Assembly: GCA_013391385.1 (NCBI GenBank)
Contig: JACBFI010000005.1
Location: 62,001-126,000, forward strand
Origin: Sediminibacterium sp. Gen4
GTDB taxonomy: Bacteria > Bacteroidota > Bacteroidia > Chitinophagales > Chitinophagaceae
DNA: 64,000 bases
Direction of reading: 5' to 3'
Part shown: in pieces, positions 18,658-28,659 of the stretch
Numbering within the stretch: position 1 is the first letter of the stretch
How the letters are laid out: each line of letters starts with the position of its first letter
Position numbers and translations under genes: made by a program
Notes under the pieces: generated by a model
What the model was told of the DNA's origin: nothing
What the model saw: the letters and a program-made list of their open reading frames with translations, nothing else
The model's database searches: none

Positions 18658-20346
18658 ATGAGTATGAATGAACTAAATAAATATTCCAAAACCATTACAC
18701 AAGATGTTACGCAACCTGCGGCACAAGCTATGTTTTATGGTATTGGATTAACGGAAGATGATTTAAAAAAAGCACAAGTGGGTATTGCCAGTATGGGTTA
18801 TGATGGTAATACCTGTAATATGCACCTGAATGATTTAGCGAAATTGGTGAAACAAGGGGTATGGGATAATGAGTTGGTAGGTCTCATCTTCAACACCATC
18901 GGCGTGAGTGATGGTATGAGTAATGGAACCGATGGCATGCGTTACTCTTTGGTGAGTCGAGATGTGATTGCAGATTCAATTGAAGCTGTTTGCGGCGCAC
19001 AGTATTACGATGCATTGATTGCTTTACCCGGATGTGATAAAAATATGCCCGGATCATTGATAGCAATGGGTCGATTGAATCGTCCATCCATTATGGTATA
19101 TGGGGGCACTATTGCACCGGGTCATTATAATGGACAAGATCTCAACATTGTATCTGCATTTGAAGCGTTAGGACAAAAAATTGCCGGTGAACTTTCTGAA
19201 GCAGACTTTAAAGGTATTATTCAACATGCTTGTCCGGGCGCAGGAGCCTGTGGTGGTATGTACACCGCTAATACCATGGCATCAGCTATTGAAGCTTTGG
19301 GTATGAGTTTACCGTACTCTTCTTCAAATCCGGCATTGAGTGATGAAAAAAAGAAGGAATGTTTGGAAGCCGGGAAAGCCATCCGATTATTATTGGAAAA
19401 AGATATCAAACCCAGTGATATCATGACACGTAAGGCTTTTGAAAATGCGATGACAGTAATCATGGTACTGGGTGGTAGTACGAATGCAGTACTGCACCTG
19501 ATTGCCATGGCTAAAGCAGTCAATGTTTCATTAACACAAGATGATTTTCAAACCATCAGTGATCGTATTCCTGTGCTGGCAGATTTTAAGCCGAGTGGGA
19601 AATACCTGATGCAGGATCTACATCAATATGGAGGACTTCCTGCCGTGATGAAATATCTCTTATCGAAAAAATTACTACACGGCGATTGCCTAACAGTTAC
19701 CGGAAAAACGATAGCAGAAAATCTTGCTGCTGTTCCTGATTTAAATTTTGAAGAACAAAAAATCATTTACCCTCTCGAAAATCCGGTAAAAGCAACTGGA
19801 CATCTTCAAATATTATATGGGAATCTGGCAGAGAAAGGAAGTGTAGCAAAAATATCCGGCAAAGAAGGGGAATTATTCATTGGACCCGCACGCGTATTTG
19901 ATGGAGAACATGCATTGATAGAAGGTATCAATAGCGGTAAGATCAAAAAAGGAGATGTGGTAGTAATTCGTTATGTAGGACCCAAGGGTGGTCCGGGCAT
20001 GCCTGAAATGTTGAAACCTACATCAGCCATCATTGGAGCTGGATTGGGTAAGTCGGTTGCATTGATTACTGATGGAAGATTTAGCGGAGGTACACATGGA
20101 TTTGTTGTTGGACATATTACTCCTGAAGCCTATGATGGTGGACTGATTGCTTTGGTAAAAGATGATGATGTCATAGAATTAAATGTCACTACAAGATCTA
20201 TCAATTTAAAAGTACCTGAGAAAGAGATACAACAACGAAAGCAAGCATGGAAACGACCTTCTCTTGCAGCAACCAAGGGTTTATTATTTAAGTATGCCCG
20301 AACAGTAAAAGATGCATCCGAAGGTTGTGTAACCGATGAAATCTAA
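18658..20346 (+). CDS. ilvD: Dihydroxy-acid dehydratase
   Basis: Fe-S dehydratase converting 2,3-dihydroxy-isovalerate and -methylvalerate to the 2-oxo acids of valine and isoleucine. The 562-residue protein has the cluster cysteines in [22 protein letters not shown] and [19 protein letters not shown], and the C-terminal [19 protein letters not shown]. Full length for the family. Second gene of the ilv operon; 17 bases before ilvB. An ATG also occurs two codons later, but the first is kept. Confidence 0.96.
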   Translation: MSMNELNKYSKTITQDVTQPAAQAMFYGIGLTEDDLKKAQVGIASMGYDGNTCNMHLNDLAKLVKQGVWDNELVGLIFNTIGVSDGMSNGTDGMRYSLVSRDVIADSIEAVCGAQYYDALIALPGCDKNMPGSLIAMGRLNRPSIMVYGGTIAPGHYNGQDLNIVSAFEALGQKIAGELSEADFKGIIQHACPGAGACGGMYTANTMASAIEALGMSLPYSSSNPALSDEKKKECLEAGKAIRLLLEKDIKPSDIMTRKAFENAMTVIMVLGGSTNAVLHLIAMAKAVNVSLTQDDFQTISDRIPVLADFKPSGKYLMQDLHQYGGLPAVMKYLLSKKLLHGDCLTVTGKTIAENLAAVPDLNFEEQKIIYPLENPVKATGHLQILYGNLAEKGSVAKISGKEGELFIGPARVFDGEHALIEGINSGKIKKGDVVVIRYVGPKGGPGMPEMLKPTSAIIGAGLGKSVALITDGRFSGGTHGFVVGHITPEAYDGGLIALVKDDDVIELNVTTRSINLKVPEKEIQQRKQAWKRPSLAATKGLLFKYARTVKDASEGCVTDEI

Positions 20347-20363
20347 TTAAACATGAATAAGTA

Positions 20364-22103
20364 ATGATAATGGAAACAGCGATAGACATCATAGAAAAGC
20401 CGGTAAAAGCTACCATACAGATTACCGGATCACAAGCATTGCTCGAAGCATTAATTGCCGAGCAGGTGGATACCATATTCGGATATCCGGGTGGTGCGAT
20501 TATGCCTATTTATGATGCATTGTATGATTATCATGAACAGCTAAAACATATTCTTGTTCGACATGAACAAGGAGGAATACATGCTGCACAGGGGTTTGCA
20601 AGGGCATCCGGTAAAGTGGGAGTGGTATTTGCAACGAGTGGTCCGGGTGCTACTAATTTGGTTACAGGGTTGGCAGATGCACAAATAGATAGTACGCCAC
20701 TTGTTTGTATCACAGGACAAGTATTCGCCCATCTTTTGGGAACGGATGCTTTTCAGGAAACAGATGTAATCAATATTACTACTCCGGTAACCAAGTGGAA
20801 TTATCAGATTACTGATGCTTGTGAAATTCCGGAAGTATTGGCGAAAGCTTTTTATATCGCCAGAAGTGGTAGACCCGGTCCTGTACTCATTGATATTACT
20901 AAAAATGCGCAGTTGCAATTGTTTGAATATGCAGGATATCAATCCTGTGATCACATCAGGAGCTATCGTCCCAAACCATATATCCGAAAAGAATTTATTG
21001 AAGCTGCAGCTGAACTGATCAATGCAGCAGAGAAGCCCTTTGTAATTTTTGGTCAGGGTGTGATACTGGGTAATGCAGAACAAGAGTTCAAAGCGTTTCT
21101 GGAAAAATCTGGGATACCTGCAGCATGGACTATTCTAGGTTTGAGTGCTTTACCTACTGATCATCCATTAAACATGGGGATGTTGGGTATGCACGGAAAC
21201 TACGGTCCCAATGTAATGACCAATGAATGTGATGTATTAATTGCGATCGGTATGCGTTTCGATGATCGGGTTACGGGTAGACTAGACAAATATGCCAAAC
21301 AAGCAAAAGTGGTTCATCTGGATATCGATCCATCTGAAATTGATAAAAATGTAAAAGCAACCGTAGGTGTATGGGGCGATTGTAAAGAGACTTTACCTCT
21401 ACTCACGCGATTGATACAAACCAAAGTTTATCCTCAATGGATCGAAAAATTCAGGGCTTATCAAAAAGAAGAAGAAAAAGAAGTCATCAGTAATGAATTA
21501 TATCCCAGCGAAGGACAAATATCCATGGGTGAAGTACTTCGTGTATTGAATGAATTAACAGAGGGAGAAGCTATTGTGGTTTCTGATGTAGGTCAGCATC
21601 AAATGGTAGCATGCCGCTATGCCAAATTCAATCAAACCAGAAGCAATATTACTTCGGGTGGATTAGGTACCATGGGATTTGCATTGCCGGCTGCAATCGG
21701 AGCAAAGTTTGGAGCACCTGAAAGAACTGTTGTTGCTGTTATTGGTGATGGCGGTATTCAAATGACCATTCAGGAATTAGGAACCATTCTGCAAACAGGT
21801 ATTGACATAAAAATACTCATCCTGAATAATCAGTTTCTCGGAATGGTGCGGCAGTGGCAGCAATTGTTTCATGATAAACGATATTCTTTCGTTGATATAG
21901 CCAGTCCTGATTATGTAACGGTAGCTAAGGGATATGGTATCAGTGGAGATACAGTAAAAGAGCGGAATCATTTAAAAGACGCTTTACAAAAAATGCTTTC
22001 TCACCAAGGATCATATTTATTGGAGGTGATGGTCGGTAAAGAAAACAATGTATTCCCAATGGTTCCACAAGGTTGTAGTGTTAGTGAAATCAGATTAAAG
22101 TAA
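20364..22103 (+). CDS. ilvB: Acetolactate synthase large subunit
   Basis: Catalytic subunit of acetohydroxyacid synthase, the thiamine-diphosphate and FAD enzyme that makes 2-acetolactate and 2-aceto-2-hydroxybutyrate. Visible motifs in the 579 residues: GYPGGAIMPIYDALYD, the catalytic Glu in RHEQGGIHAAQGFARASG, FAD-region MLGMHGNYGPN, and the ThDP/Mg motif GDGGIQMTIQELGT with NNQFLGMVRQWQ. It is the biosynthetic type, as shown by the adjacent ilvN 4 bases downstream and by the operon context. Confidence 0.96.
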   Translation: MIMETAIDIIEKPVKATIQITGSQALLEALIAEQVDTIFGYPGGAIMPIYDALYDYHEQLKHILVRHEQGGIHAAQGFARASGKVGVVFATSGPGATNLVTGLADAQIDSTPLVCITGQVFAHLLGTDAFQETDVINITTPVTKWNYQITDACEIPEVLAKAFYIARSGRPGPVLIDITKNAQLQLFEYAGYQSCDHIRSYRPKPYIRKEFIEAAAELINAAEKPFVIFGQGVILGNAEQEFKAFLEKSGIPAAWTILGLSALPTDHPLNMGMLGMHGNYGPNVMTNECDVLIAIGMRFDDRVTGRLDKYAKQAKVVHLDIDPSEIDKNVKATVGVWGDCKETLPLLTRLIQTKVYPQWIEKFRAYQKEEEKEVISNELYPSEGQISMGEVLRVLNELTEGEAIVVSDVGQHQMVACRYAKFNQTRSNITSGGLGTMGFALPAAIGAKFGAPERTVVAVIGDGGIQMTIQELGTILQTGIDIKILILNNQFLGMVRQWQQLFHDKRYSFVDIASPDYVTVAKGYGISGDTVKERNHLKDALQKMLSHQGSYLLEVMVGKENNVFPMVPQGCSVSEIRLK

Positions 22104-22107
22104 ACGT

Positions 22108-22698
22108 ATGCAAAAACAAGAATTTACCATCACAGTCTATACAGAGAATCATATCGGTTTGCTGAACCGAATCGCTATTATATTCTCCAGAAGAAAAATC
22201 AATATAGAAAGTTTGAATACTTCCCCCTCTGAAGTAGAAGGCATTCATCGTTTTACCATTGTTATTGATGAATTGGAAGAAGTGGTAAGAAAACTAGTGC
22301 GTCAGATAGAAAAACAAGTGGAAGTCTTAAAAGCTTATTACAATACCAATGATGAAATCGTTTGGCAGGAGCTGGCACTCTATAAAGTATCTACGGATGA
22401 AATTGCCGAGAAGGTAAAAGTGGAAAGATTACTAAGAGAGTATGGTGCGAGAGCGGTAGTGATCAGAAAAGACTATACCATTTTTGAGACCAGTGGTCAC
22501 CGCGAAGAAACCAACAGATTGATTGGTGTTTTAGAACCTTATGGACTCATTGAATTTGTAAGAAGTGCACGTGTGGCTATTATCAAAGCCAGTAGCGGTT
22601 TTCATGAAAAGATCAAAGAGTTTGAAGCAACTGATCCAAGTGATGATTTAATCGAAAATGAATACCTGGGAAAACAACAGGAAGTATTTAGTATGTAA
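22108..22698 (+). CDS. ilvN: Acetolactate synthase small (regulatory) subunit
   Basis: ACT-domain regulatory subunit that activates the large subunit and confers valine feedback inhibition. The N-terminal ACT domain is clear (TVYTENHIGLLNRIAIIFSR with the N-x-x-G-L-L signature, then RRKINIESLNTSPSE), followed by a C-terminal ALS_ss_C region. At 196 residues it is longer than enterobacterial IlvN (under 100) and similar to the IlvH size class. Translation is probably coupled to ilvB (4-base gap). Confidence 0.94.
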   Translation: MQKQEFTITVYTENHIGLLNRIAIIFSRRKINIESLNTSPSEVEGIHRFTIVIDELEEVVRKLVRQIEKQVEVLKAYYNTNDEIVWQELALYKVSTDEIAEKVKVERLLREYGARAVVIRKDYTIFETSGHREETNRLIGVLEPYGLIEFVRSARVAIIKASSGFHEKIKEFEATDPSDDLIENEYLGKQQEVFSM

Positions 22699-22732
22699 TC
22701 AACCCAATCTATTAAAATATAAAACAAGCAAC

Positions 22733-23806
22733 ATGGCAAAGTTAAATTTTGGAGGCGTTGTAGAAAATGTAGTCACCAGAGAAGAATTCCCGCTGGAAAA
22801 AGCGCAGGAAGTATTAAAAGATGAAGTAGTAGCAGTAATTGGATATGGTGTTCAAGGTCCCGGGCAAGCATTGAATCAAAAAGAAAATGGTATCAACGTG
22901 ATCGTGGGGCAACGTAAAAACTCAAAGAGCTGGGATAAAGCGGTACGTGATGGTTTTGTTCCAGGAGAATCTTTATTTGAAATTGAAGAAGCATTGCAAA
23001 GAGGTACCATCATTTGTTATCTCTTAAGTGATGCTGCACAGATCAAGTTATGGCCAACGGTACAACGACACCTAACACCCGGAAAAGCATTGTATTTCTC
23101 TCATGGATTTGGTGTAACGTATAAAGATCAAACCGGAATTGTACCCCCGAAAGATGTGGATGTATTTCTGGTAGCACCTAAAGGATCAGGCACATCTTTA
23201 CGCAGAATGTTCTTACAAGGAAGAGGTTTGAATAGTAGTTACGCCATCTTTCAAGATGCAACCGGAAAAGCTTTTGAAAGGGTTGTTGCATTGGGTATCG
23301 CAATTGGTAGTGGCTACTTATTTGAAACCGATTTCAAAAAAGAAGTATACAGTGATCTAACAGGCGAAAGAGGAACCTTGATGGGCGCCATTCAGGGAAT
23401 ATTTGCCGCGCAATATCAGGTTTTACGTTCCAAAGGTCATTCTCCTTCAGAAGCTTTCAATGAAACGGTCGAAGAACTAACACAATCATTGATGCCACTG
23501 GTTGCTGAAAATGGAATGGATTGGATGTACGCCAATTGCTCTACAACTGCTCAAAGAGGTGCTTTGGATTGGTGGAAAAAATTCAGAGATGCTACATTAC
23601 CCGTTTTCACAGAATTGTATGAAAGTGTAGCAACCGGAAAAGAAGCGGCTAAATCAATTGAAAGCAATAGTAAAGCTGATTATAGAGAAAAGCTGGAAGA
23701 AGAATTAAAAGAGTTGCGCGAAAGTGAGTTGTGGCAAGCAGGAAAAACAGTGAGAAGTCTCCGCCCTGAAAATCAAAAAGTAGAAGAAGCGGCAGCGCTT
23801 TCATAA
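22733..23806 (+). CDS. ilvC: Ketol-acid reductoisomerase
   Basis: Isomerises and reduces acetolactate and acetohydroxybutyrate with NAD(P)H. Start chosen at the ATG at 22733 (MAKLNFGGVVENVVTREEFP); the frame extends back into ilvN but that part has no family match. The Rossmann motif is VIGYGVQGPGQALN, followed by a cofactor loop reading GQRKNSKSWDKA. The knotted C-terminal domain has ETDFKKEVYSDLTGERGTLMGAIQG with the acidic metal ligands. At 357 residues it is slightly longer than the common 330-residue class I enzyme because of a charged C-terminal tail (KLEEELKELRE). Confidence 0.94.
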   Translation: MAKLNFGGVVENVVTREEFPLEKAQEVLKDEVVAVIGYGVQGPGQALNQKENGINVIVGQRKNSKSWDKAVRDGFVPGESLFEIEEALQRGTIICYLLSDAAQIKLWPTVQRHLTPGKALYFSHGFGVTYKDQTGIVPPKDVDVFLVAPKGSGTSLRRMFLQGRGLNSSYAIFQDATGKAFERVVALGIAIGSGYLFETDFKKEVYSDLTGERGTLMGAIQGIFAAQYQVLRSKGHSPSEAFNETVEELTQSLMPLVAENGMDWMYANCSTTAQRGALDWWKKFRDATLPVFTELYESVATGKEAAKSIESNSKADYREKLEEELKELRESELWQAGKTVRSLRPENQKVEEAAALS

Positions 23807-23816
23807 AGTGATTGGC

Positions 23817-25064
23817 ATGAAAACAATGAGCTATTCGATAGATTTTACTGCAGCGTCTGATCGTTTGCGAGAAGTGGTGGTTAAAACTCCGCTTACTTAT
23901 AATCATTCTTTATCTAGAAAGTATGATTGTGATGTTTATCTGAAAAGAGAAGACTTACAAATCGTTCGTTCCTATAAGTTGAGAGGGGCTTATAACATGA
24001 TGAGCAGCTTAGATCCCATTCAATTATCGAAAGGGGTTGTGTGTGCCAGTGCGGGTAATCATGCGCAGGGCTTTGCTTACAGCTGTAAAAAACTAGGAAT
24101 TCGTGGAGTTGTTTTCATGCCGGTGATCACGCCAAATCAAAAAATTACCCAAACTAAAATGTTTGGTGCAGATGCCATCGAAGTTATTCTTACCGGAGAT
24201 ACTTTTGATGATTGTGCGATGGCTGCTAAAGCCTATACAGCAGCAAATGGCATGACTTTTATTCCACCATTTGATGATGTGAAGATCATAGAAGGACAAT
24301 CTACTGTAGCGGTGGAAATACTTGAAGAACAAAGTAATATCGATTACTTATTCGTTCCAATCGGTGGCGGTGGATTGAGTGCAGGAGCTGGTTCTGTCTT
24401 TAAAACCATGTCTCCCCATACAAAAATTATTGGTGCTGAACCGGAAGGAGCACCTTCTATGACCGCAGCTTTGAAAGCCGGTAAACCTATTGAGCTGGAA
24501 ACCATAGAGCGATTTGTAGATGGAGCTGCTGTAAAGAAAGTAGGTGAACTCACTTTTGCTATTTGTAAAGATGTATTGGATGATGTATGTCTGGTTCCGG
24601 AGGGGAAAATCTGTTCTTGTATCCTCAAATTATACAATGAAGATGCGATTGTGGCAGAACCTGCCGGAGCATTATCGGTAGCTGCTTTGGACGATTATGC
24701 AGAACAGATCAAAGGAAAAGTAGTGGTATGTGTGGTGAGTGGCAGCAATAATGATATTGATCGTATGCAAGAGATCAAGGAAAGATCATTGCAGTATGAA
24801 GGACTAAAACATTATTTTTTAATCCGTTTTGCACAAAGACCCGGTGCATTGAAACAGTTTGTCAATGATGTATTAGGTCCGAATGATGATATTACCCGCT
24901 TTGAATACATGCAAAAACATAACAAAGAAACAGGTCCGGCATTGGTAGGTATTGAATTGAAATCAAGAAAAGACTATCAATTGTTAGTAGATAATCTGAT
25001 TGCTCATCAAATTAATTATACGGAACTGAATAAGAATGATAATCTTTTTGGTTATTTGGTTTAG
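23817..25064 (+). CDS. ilvA: Threonine dehydratase (biosynthetic)
   Basis: PLP enzyme that deaminates threonine to 2-oxobutanoate, the entry into isoleucine synthesis. I place the start at the ATG at 23817; GTG 23808 and ATG 23826 are alternatives. The PLP-lysine motif is REDLQIVRSYKLRGAYNMM, the glycine loop is PIGGGGLSAG, and a C-terminal ACT-like regulatory domain (KHYFLIRFAQRPGALKQFVND) follows. The single regulatory domain and about 415 residues match the short biosynthetic IlvA class. It is last in the ilv operon and adjoins the thr leader, only 31 bases away, so it physically bridges the pathway that consumes threonine and the one that makes it. Confidence 0.93.
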   Translation: MKTMSYSIDFTAASDRLREVVVKTPLTYNHSLSRKYDCDVYLKREDLQIVRSYKLRGAYNMMSSLDPIQLSKGVVCASAGNHAQGFAYSCKKLGIRGVVFMPVITPNQKITQTKMFGADAIEVILTGDTFDDCAMAAKAYTAANGMTFIPPFDDVKIIEGQSTVAVEILEEQSNIDYLFVPIGGGGLSAGAGSVFKTMSPHTKIIGAEPEGAPSMTAALKAGKPIELETIERFVDGAAVKKVGELTFAICKDVLDDVCLVPEGKICSCILKLYNEDAIVAEPAGALSVAALDDYAEQIKGKVVVCVVSGSNNDIDRMQEIKERSLQYEGLKHYFLIRFAQRPGALKQFVNDVLGPNDDITRFEYMQKHNKETGPALVGIELKSRKDYQLLVDNLIAHQINYTELNKNDNLFGYLV

Positions 25065-25095
25065 TAATATAATAAGTCCTTATCTTTATTCTGTA

Positions 25096-25185
25096 ATGAA
25101 TCAAATGCAGTCATATATGTCCTTCTCTTTCGCTTCAACAGCGATGGGCACTGCTATTATTACTACTACCACAACGACCCTGTAA
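25096..25185 (+). CDS. thr leader peptide (Thr/Ile-rich)
   Basis: A 29-codon frame, ATG at 25096 to TAA at 25183. The C-terminal part reads T-A-I-I followed by six consecutive Thr codons and Leu, with eight Thr and two Ile codons overall. It lies 84 bases upstream of thrA, the same position and composition logic as the E. coli thr leader. ATG codons at 25105, 25117 and 25144 are possible alternative starts that keep the Thr run. It starts only 31 bases after ilvA, so it may be read from the ilv transcript as well as from its own promoter. Confidence 0.87.
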   Translation: MNQMQSYMSFSFASTAMGTAIITTTTTTL

Positions 25186-25237
25186 GGGGTTATACATTTT
25201 ATATCATCCAAGGATCTTAGGATCGTTTTCAAGGGTC
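25176..25237 (+). promoter_or_regulatory. Possible alternative RNA pairings downstream of the thr leader
   Basis: GACCCT (25176-25181), which overlaps the end of the Thr codon run, is complementary to AGGGTC (25232-25237), and ACCC (25177-25180) can instead pair with GGGT (25187-25190). These are mutually exclusive, as an attenuator requires. I do not see a strong terminator: the only T run (25225-25228) follows weak stems. The mechanism is therefore unproven. Confidence 0.35.
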
Positions 25238-25269
25238 ATCCTCTATTCATTGTATTTCAAATCATTATT

Positions 25270-27714
25270 ATGAAAGTGCTCAAATTCGGCGGGACTTCAA
25301 TGGCCAATGCCGATCATATTCAAAAAGTTGTATCGGTTTTAGTGAATCAATCTTCGTCAGATAAGCTAGTAATCATTGTCTCGGCCATGAGTGGTGTTAC
25401 AGATCATTTACTCAAAATGGCTACAATGGCAGCCAATGCTGATGAATCGTATACAAAAGAAGCAGAATTATTAGCGCTTCAACATCTTACAGCGGTGAGA
25501 GATCTGTTGCCATTAGAGCAACAGAGTTCAGTACTGAGTAAGGTTAAACAGTATTGCAATGAATTAGAGGAATTATTGGATGGAGTATATCGGCTCAAAG
25601 AATTATCGCCTCGTATACAAGACAGAATTGTTTCATTCGGTGAAATACTTTCATCGGTTATACTGTCTGCGAAAATTCAATCATTGCAAATGAATCAACA
25701 ATGGATAGATTCCAGATCGTTAATTATCACAGATTCACAACATGGTAACGCTGCTGTAGATTTTTCAGCTACTAATGAGAGGATACAGGCATATTTCAAT
25801 AACCATCATTACAAATATTACATCGCTCCAGGATTTATTGCATCCAGTTTGGCAGAACATACTACAACATTGGGTAGAGGGGGTTCTGATTATTCTGCCG
25901 CTATTTATGCTGCGGCATTAGATGCTGATGTATTGGAAATATGGACAGATGTCAGTGGTATGATGACGGCGGATCCAAGATTGGTGATGAATGCAAAGCC
26001 TATTGCACAAATCTCTTATCAGGAAGCTATGGAGCTTTCTCATTTTGGTGCTAAAATCATTTATCCGCCAACCATACAGCCTGTTATGCATAAGCGTATA
26101 CCGGTATGGTTAAAAAATACATTTGCTCCAGAGGAGCATGGAACATTGATTGAAAACTATTCAGCTCCTTCTGAAGATTTTATTCGAGGCATATCCAGTA
26201 TTAATAGTATCAGTTTATTGAGTTTGGAAGGGAGTGGTATGGTAGGTATTCCCGGTTTTTCTAAGCGACTGTTTGAAGCATTAGCAAATGAAAGAATCAA
26301 TGTGATATTGATAACACAAAGCTCATCAGAACACTCTATTTGTGTGGCTATTAATGAATCAGATACACTGAAAGCTAAAAGAGCAATTGATGCCGCATTT
26401 CATATTGAAATTATCAATGGAAAAGTAGAGCCATTAATTGTAGAAACGAATTTGTCAATTTTAGCTTTAGTGGGCGAGCAGATGAAGAGTCATCCGGGTA
26501 TTAGCGGAAAAATGTTTGGTTCACTGGGACGAAATGGCATTAATGTTCGCGCCATAGCACAAGGGTCATCGGAAAAAAATATTTCTGCTGTTATAGCATC
26601 GCGTGATGTTAAAAAGGCGATTAATGTATTGCATGAAACTTTCTTTGAAACTACCTATAAACAACTGAATGTATTCATTGCGGGTGCTGGAAATGTAGGG
26701 GGTAAATTATTGGAACAAATAAGACAGCAACAAACAATTCTTCGAGATCAACTGCATGTACAGATCAGGGTTATTGGTATTGCCAACAGCAAAAAAGCAT
26801 TAATAGATGAAAATGGAATTGATCTGGAATCATGGCAGTCAAAATTAGCAGATGCTCCTTTGAGTTCAATTGAGAACTATGCTTCTGCGATCAAGGATAA
26901 GAATTTAAGGAATAGTGTGTTTGTAGATGTTACAGCCAGCGATATCGTGGCAAATGTTTATGAATCTCTGTTAACAAAAAGTATATCCATAGTAGCTTGT
27001 AATAAAATTGCTTGCTCATCTTCCTATTCTTCTTATCAAAGATTGAAATCTTTGGCTAAATCGTATAATGCTTTATTTCTTTTTGAAACCAATGTGGGGG
27101 CAGGACTTCCGATTATCGGCACACTGAATGATCTTTTAAGAAGCGGAGATCAGATCCAAAAAATACAAGCAGTACTCTCAGGTACTTTGAATTATGTGTT
27201 CAATCATTATGATACTTTGATACCTTTTGCAGAAGTAGTTAGAAAAGCTCAAGCAGAAGGATACACTGAACCGGATCCACGTCTTGATTTAGGTGGTACT
27301 GATGTGATGCGTAAGATCATGATACTGGCCAGAGAAACAGGGCAGCCGTTGGAAATGGAAGATATTGCCAATACTTCTTTTCTTCCTTCCAGTTGTTTCG
27401 ATGGAACTGTAGACAATTTTTACGAAGAGATGACCAAGCATGAAGGCCATTTCCAACAACTGTACAAAGAAGCGGCAACACAAAATGGTAAACTGAAATT
27501 CATCGCCACTTATGAAAATGGAAACGCGAAGGTTGGATTAGAAACAGTTGCACCCGAATCGGATTTCTATCATTTATATGGAAAAGACAATCTCGTTTTA
27601 TTTCATACGCATCGATATCATCAACAACCCTTGGTCATAAAGGGAGCCGGGGCAGGTGCGGAGGTAACAGCATCCGGCGTTTTTGCAGATATTATTCGGG
27701 TAGCAAGAATATAA
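25270..27714 (+). CDS. thrA: Bifunctional aspartokinase / homoserine dehydrogenase
   Basis: Catalyses the first and third steps from aspartate to threonine. The 814 residues begin with the aspartokinase motif KFGGTSMANADHIQKV and have TLGRGGSDYSAAIYAAAL, followed by two ACT-type regulatory segments (about 310-455). A homoserine dehydrogenase Rossmann fold follows (VFIAGAGNVGGKLL, about 470) with GAGLPIIGTLNDLLRSGD and the catalytic ALDLGGTDVMRK-like region near the end. Fusion order and length match E. coli ThrA. First gene of thrABC behind the Thr-rich leader; 3 bases before thrB. Confidence 0.95.
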   Translation: MKVLKFGGTSMANADHIQKVVSVLVNQSSSDKLVIIVSAMSGVTDHLLKMATMAANADESYTKEAELLALQHLTAVRDLLPLEQQSSVLSKVKQYCNELEELLDGVYRLKELSPRIQDRIVSFGEILSSVILSAKIQSLQMNQQWIDSRSLIITDSQHGNAAVDFSATNERIQAYFNNHHYKYYIAPGFIASSLAEHTTTLGRGGSDYSAAIYAAALDADVLEIWTDVSGMMTADPRLVMNAKPIAQISYQEAMELSHFGAKIIYPPTIQPVMHKRIPVWLKNTFAPEEHGTLIENYSAPSEDFIRGISSINSISLLSLEGSGMVGIPGFSKRLFEALANERINVILITQSSSEHSICVAINESDTLKAKRAIDAAFHIEIINGKVEPLIVETNLSILALVGEQMKSHPGISGKMFGSLGRNGINVRAIAQGSSEKNISAVIASRDVKKAINVLHETFFETTYKQLNVFIAGAGNVGGKLLEQIRQQQTILRDQLHVQIRVIGIANSKKALIDENGIDLESWQSKLADAPLSSIENYASAIKDKNLRNSVFVDVTASDIVANVYESLLTKSISIVACNKIACSSSYSSYQRLKSLAKSYNALFLFETNVGAGLPIIGTLNDLLRSGDQIQKIQAVLSGTLNYVFNHYDTLIPFAEVVRKAQAEGYTEPDPRLDLGGTDVMRKIMILARETGQPLEMEDIANTSFLPSSCFDGTVDNFYEEMTKHEGHFQQLYKEAATQNGKLKFIATYENGNAKVGLETVAPESDFYHLYGKDNLVLFHTHRYHQQPLVIKGAGAGAEVTASGVFADIIRVARI

Positions 27715-27717
27715 ATT

Positions 27718-28650
27718 ATGGAATACGGACAATCAATAAAAATAAAAGCACCCGCAACCATCGCGAATATGGTTTGTGGTTTTGATATACTGGGATTTGC
27801 AGTTGCAGAGCCTTATGACGAAATGACGATCACTTTAAAAAAGGAGCCTGGTATTGTTATCGTTCATACGGATGATCATGGATTACCAACGGAACCTGAT
27901 CATAATGTAGCAGGGGTAGCATTACAGGCTATGCTGGCTGAACTCACCATGCCAGCTGGTTTTCATGTTTCTATTCATAAACATATTAAACCCGGAAGTG
28001 GATTGGGCTCTAGCGCCGCGAGTGCTGCAGGGGCTGTAGTTGCCGCTAATTATTTATTAGGAGAAGTATTCAGTAAAGAATCCTTGGTTCAGTTTGCCAT
28101 GCACGGCGAAAAGTTAGCATCCGGTGTAAAACATGCGGATAATATTACGCCATGTATTTATGGAGGTATTACATTGATCAGATCTATTTTTCCGTTAGAC
28201 ATCATTCCATTACAACCACCACCATTATTTGTCACCATTGTACACCCACAGATAGAAGTAAAAACAGCTGATGCGCGAAGTATTTTAAAAAAGCAAGTTT
28301 ATTTGAAAGATGCCATTAAACAGTGGGGAAATATTGCTGGATTAGTATCCGGATTATTACAGCGTGATTACGCATTGATTGGAAGATCATTAGAGGACGT
28401 AATCATAGAACCTGTAAGAAGTATTCTTATTCCCGGCTTTAATGAAATAAAAGAACGGTCGAAATCAGTAGGAGCGTTAGGTGGTGGTATTTCAGGTTCG
28501 GGTCCTTCTGTTTTTATGCTGAGTCGGAGTCTGGAAACTGCTCAATTAGTGGAGACGCAAATGAAAACAGTATTTCAGCAAATGAATTTGCTACACTATA
28601 CCTATGTTACTACTGTTAGTTCAAAAGGGGTACAGTTGTTTTCCGAATAA
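27718..28650 (+). CDS. thrB: Homoserine kinase
   Basis: GHMP-family kinase that phosphorylates homoserine for threonine synthesis. The 310 residues show KIKAPATIANMVCGFDILGFA at the N-terminus (substrate motif) and the ATP-binding loop KPGSGLGSSAASAAGAVVAAN (about residue 91), then ALGGGISGSGPSVFML near the end. Length fits the family. Separated from thrA by 3 bases and from thrC by 9, so translationally coupled. Confidence 0.95.
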   Translation: MEYGQSIKIKAPATIANMVCGFDILGFAVAEPYDEMTITLKKEPGIVIVHTDDHGLPTEPDHNVAGVALQAMLAELTMPAGFHVSIHKHIKPGSGLGSSAASAAGAVVAANYLLGEVFSKESLVQFAMHGEKLASGVKHADNITPCIYGGITLIRSIFPLDIIPLQPPPLFVTIVHPQIEVKTADARSILKKQVYLKDAIKQWGNIAGLVSGLLQRDYALIGRSLEDVIIEPVRSILIPGFNEIKERSKSVGALGGGISGSGPSVFMLSRSLETAQLVETQMKTVFQQMNLLHYTYVTTVSSKGVQLFSE

Positions 28651-28659
28651 CCATCAACC

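Noticed and set aside
20541..21083. 180-codon minus-strand ORF inside ilvB
   Set aside because: It is antisense to a strongly conserved acetolactate synthase gene and its translation is Cys/Ser-rich with no domain pattern; a shadow frame.
25056..25088. Possible promoter for the thr leader (TTG, then TATCTTTA after 22 bases)
   Set aside because: The -7 match lacks the final G and the predicted start would lie almost on the leader ATG; read-through from ilvA is at least as likely.
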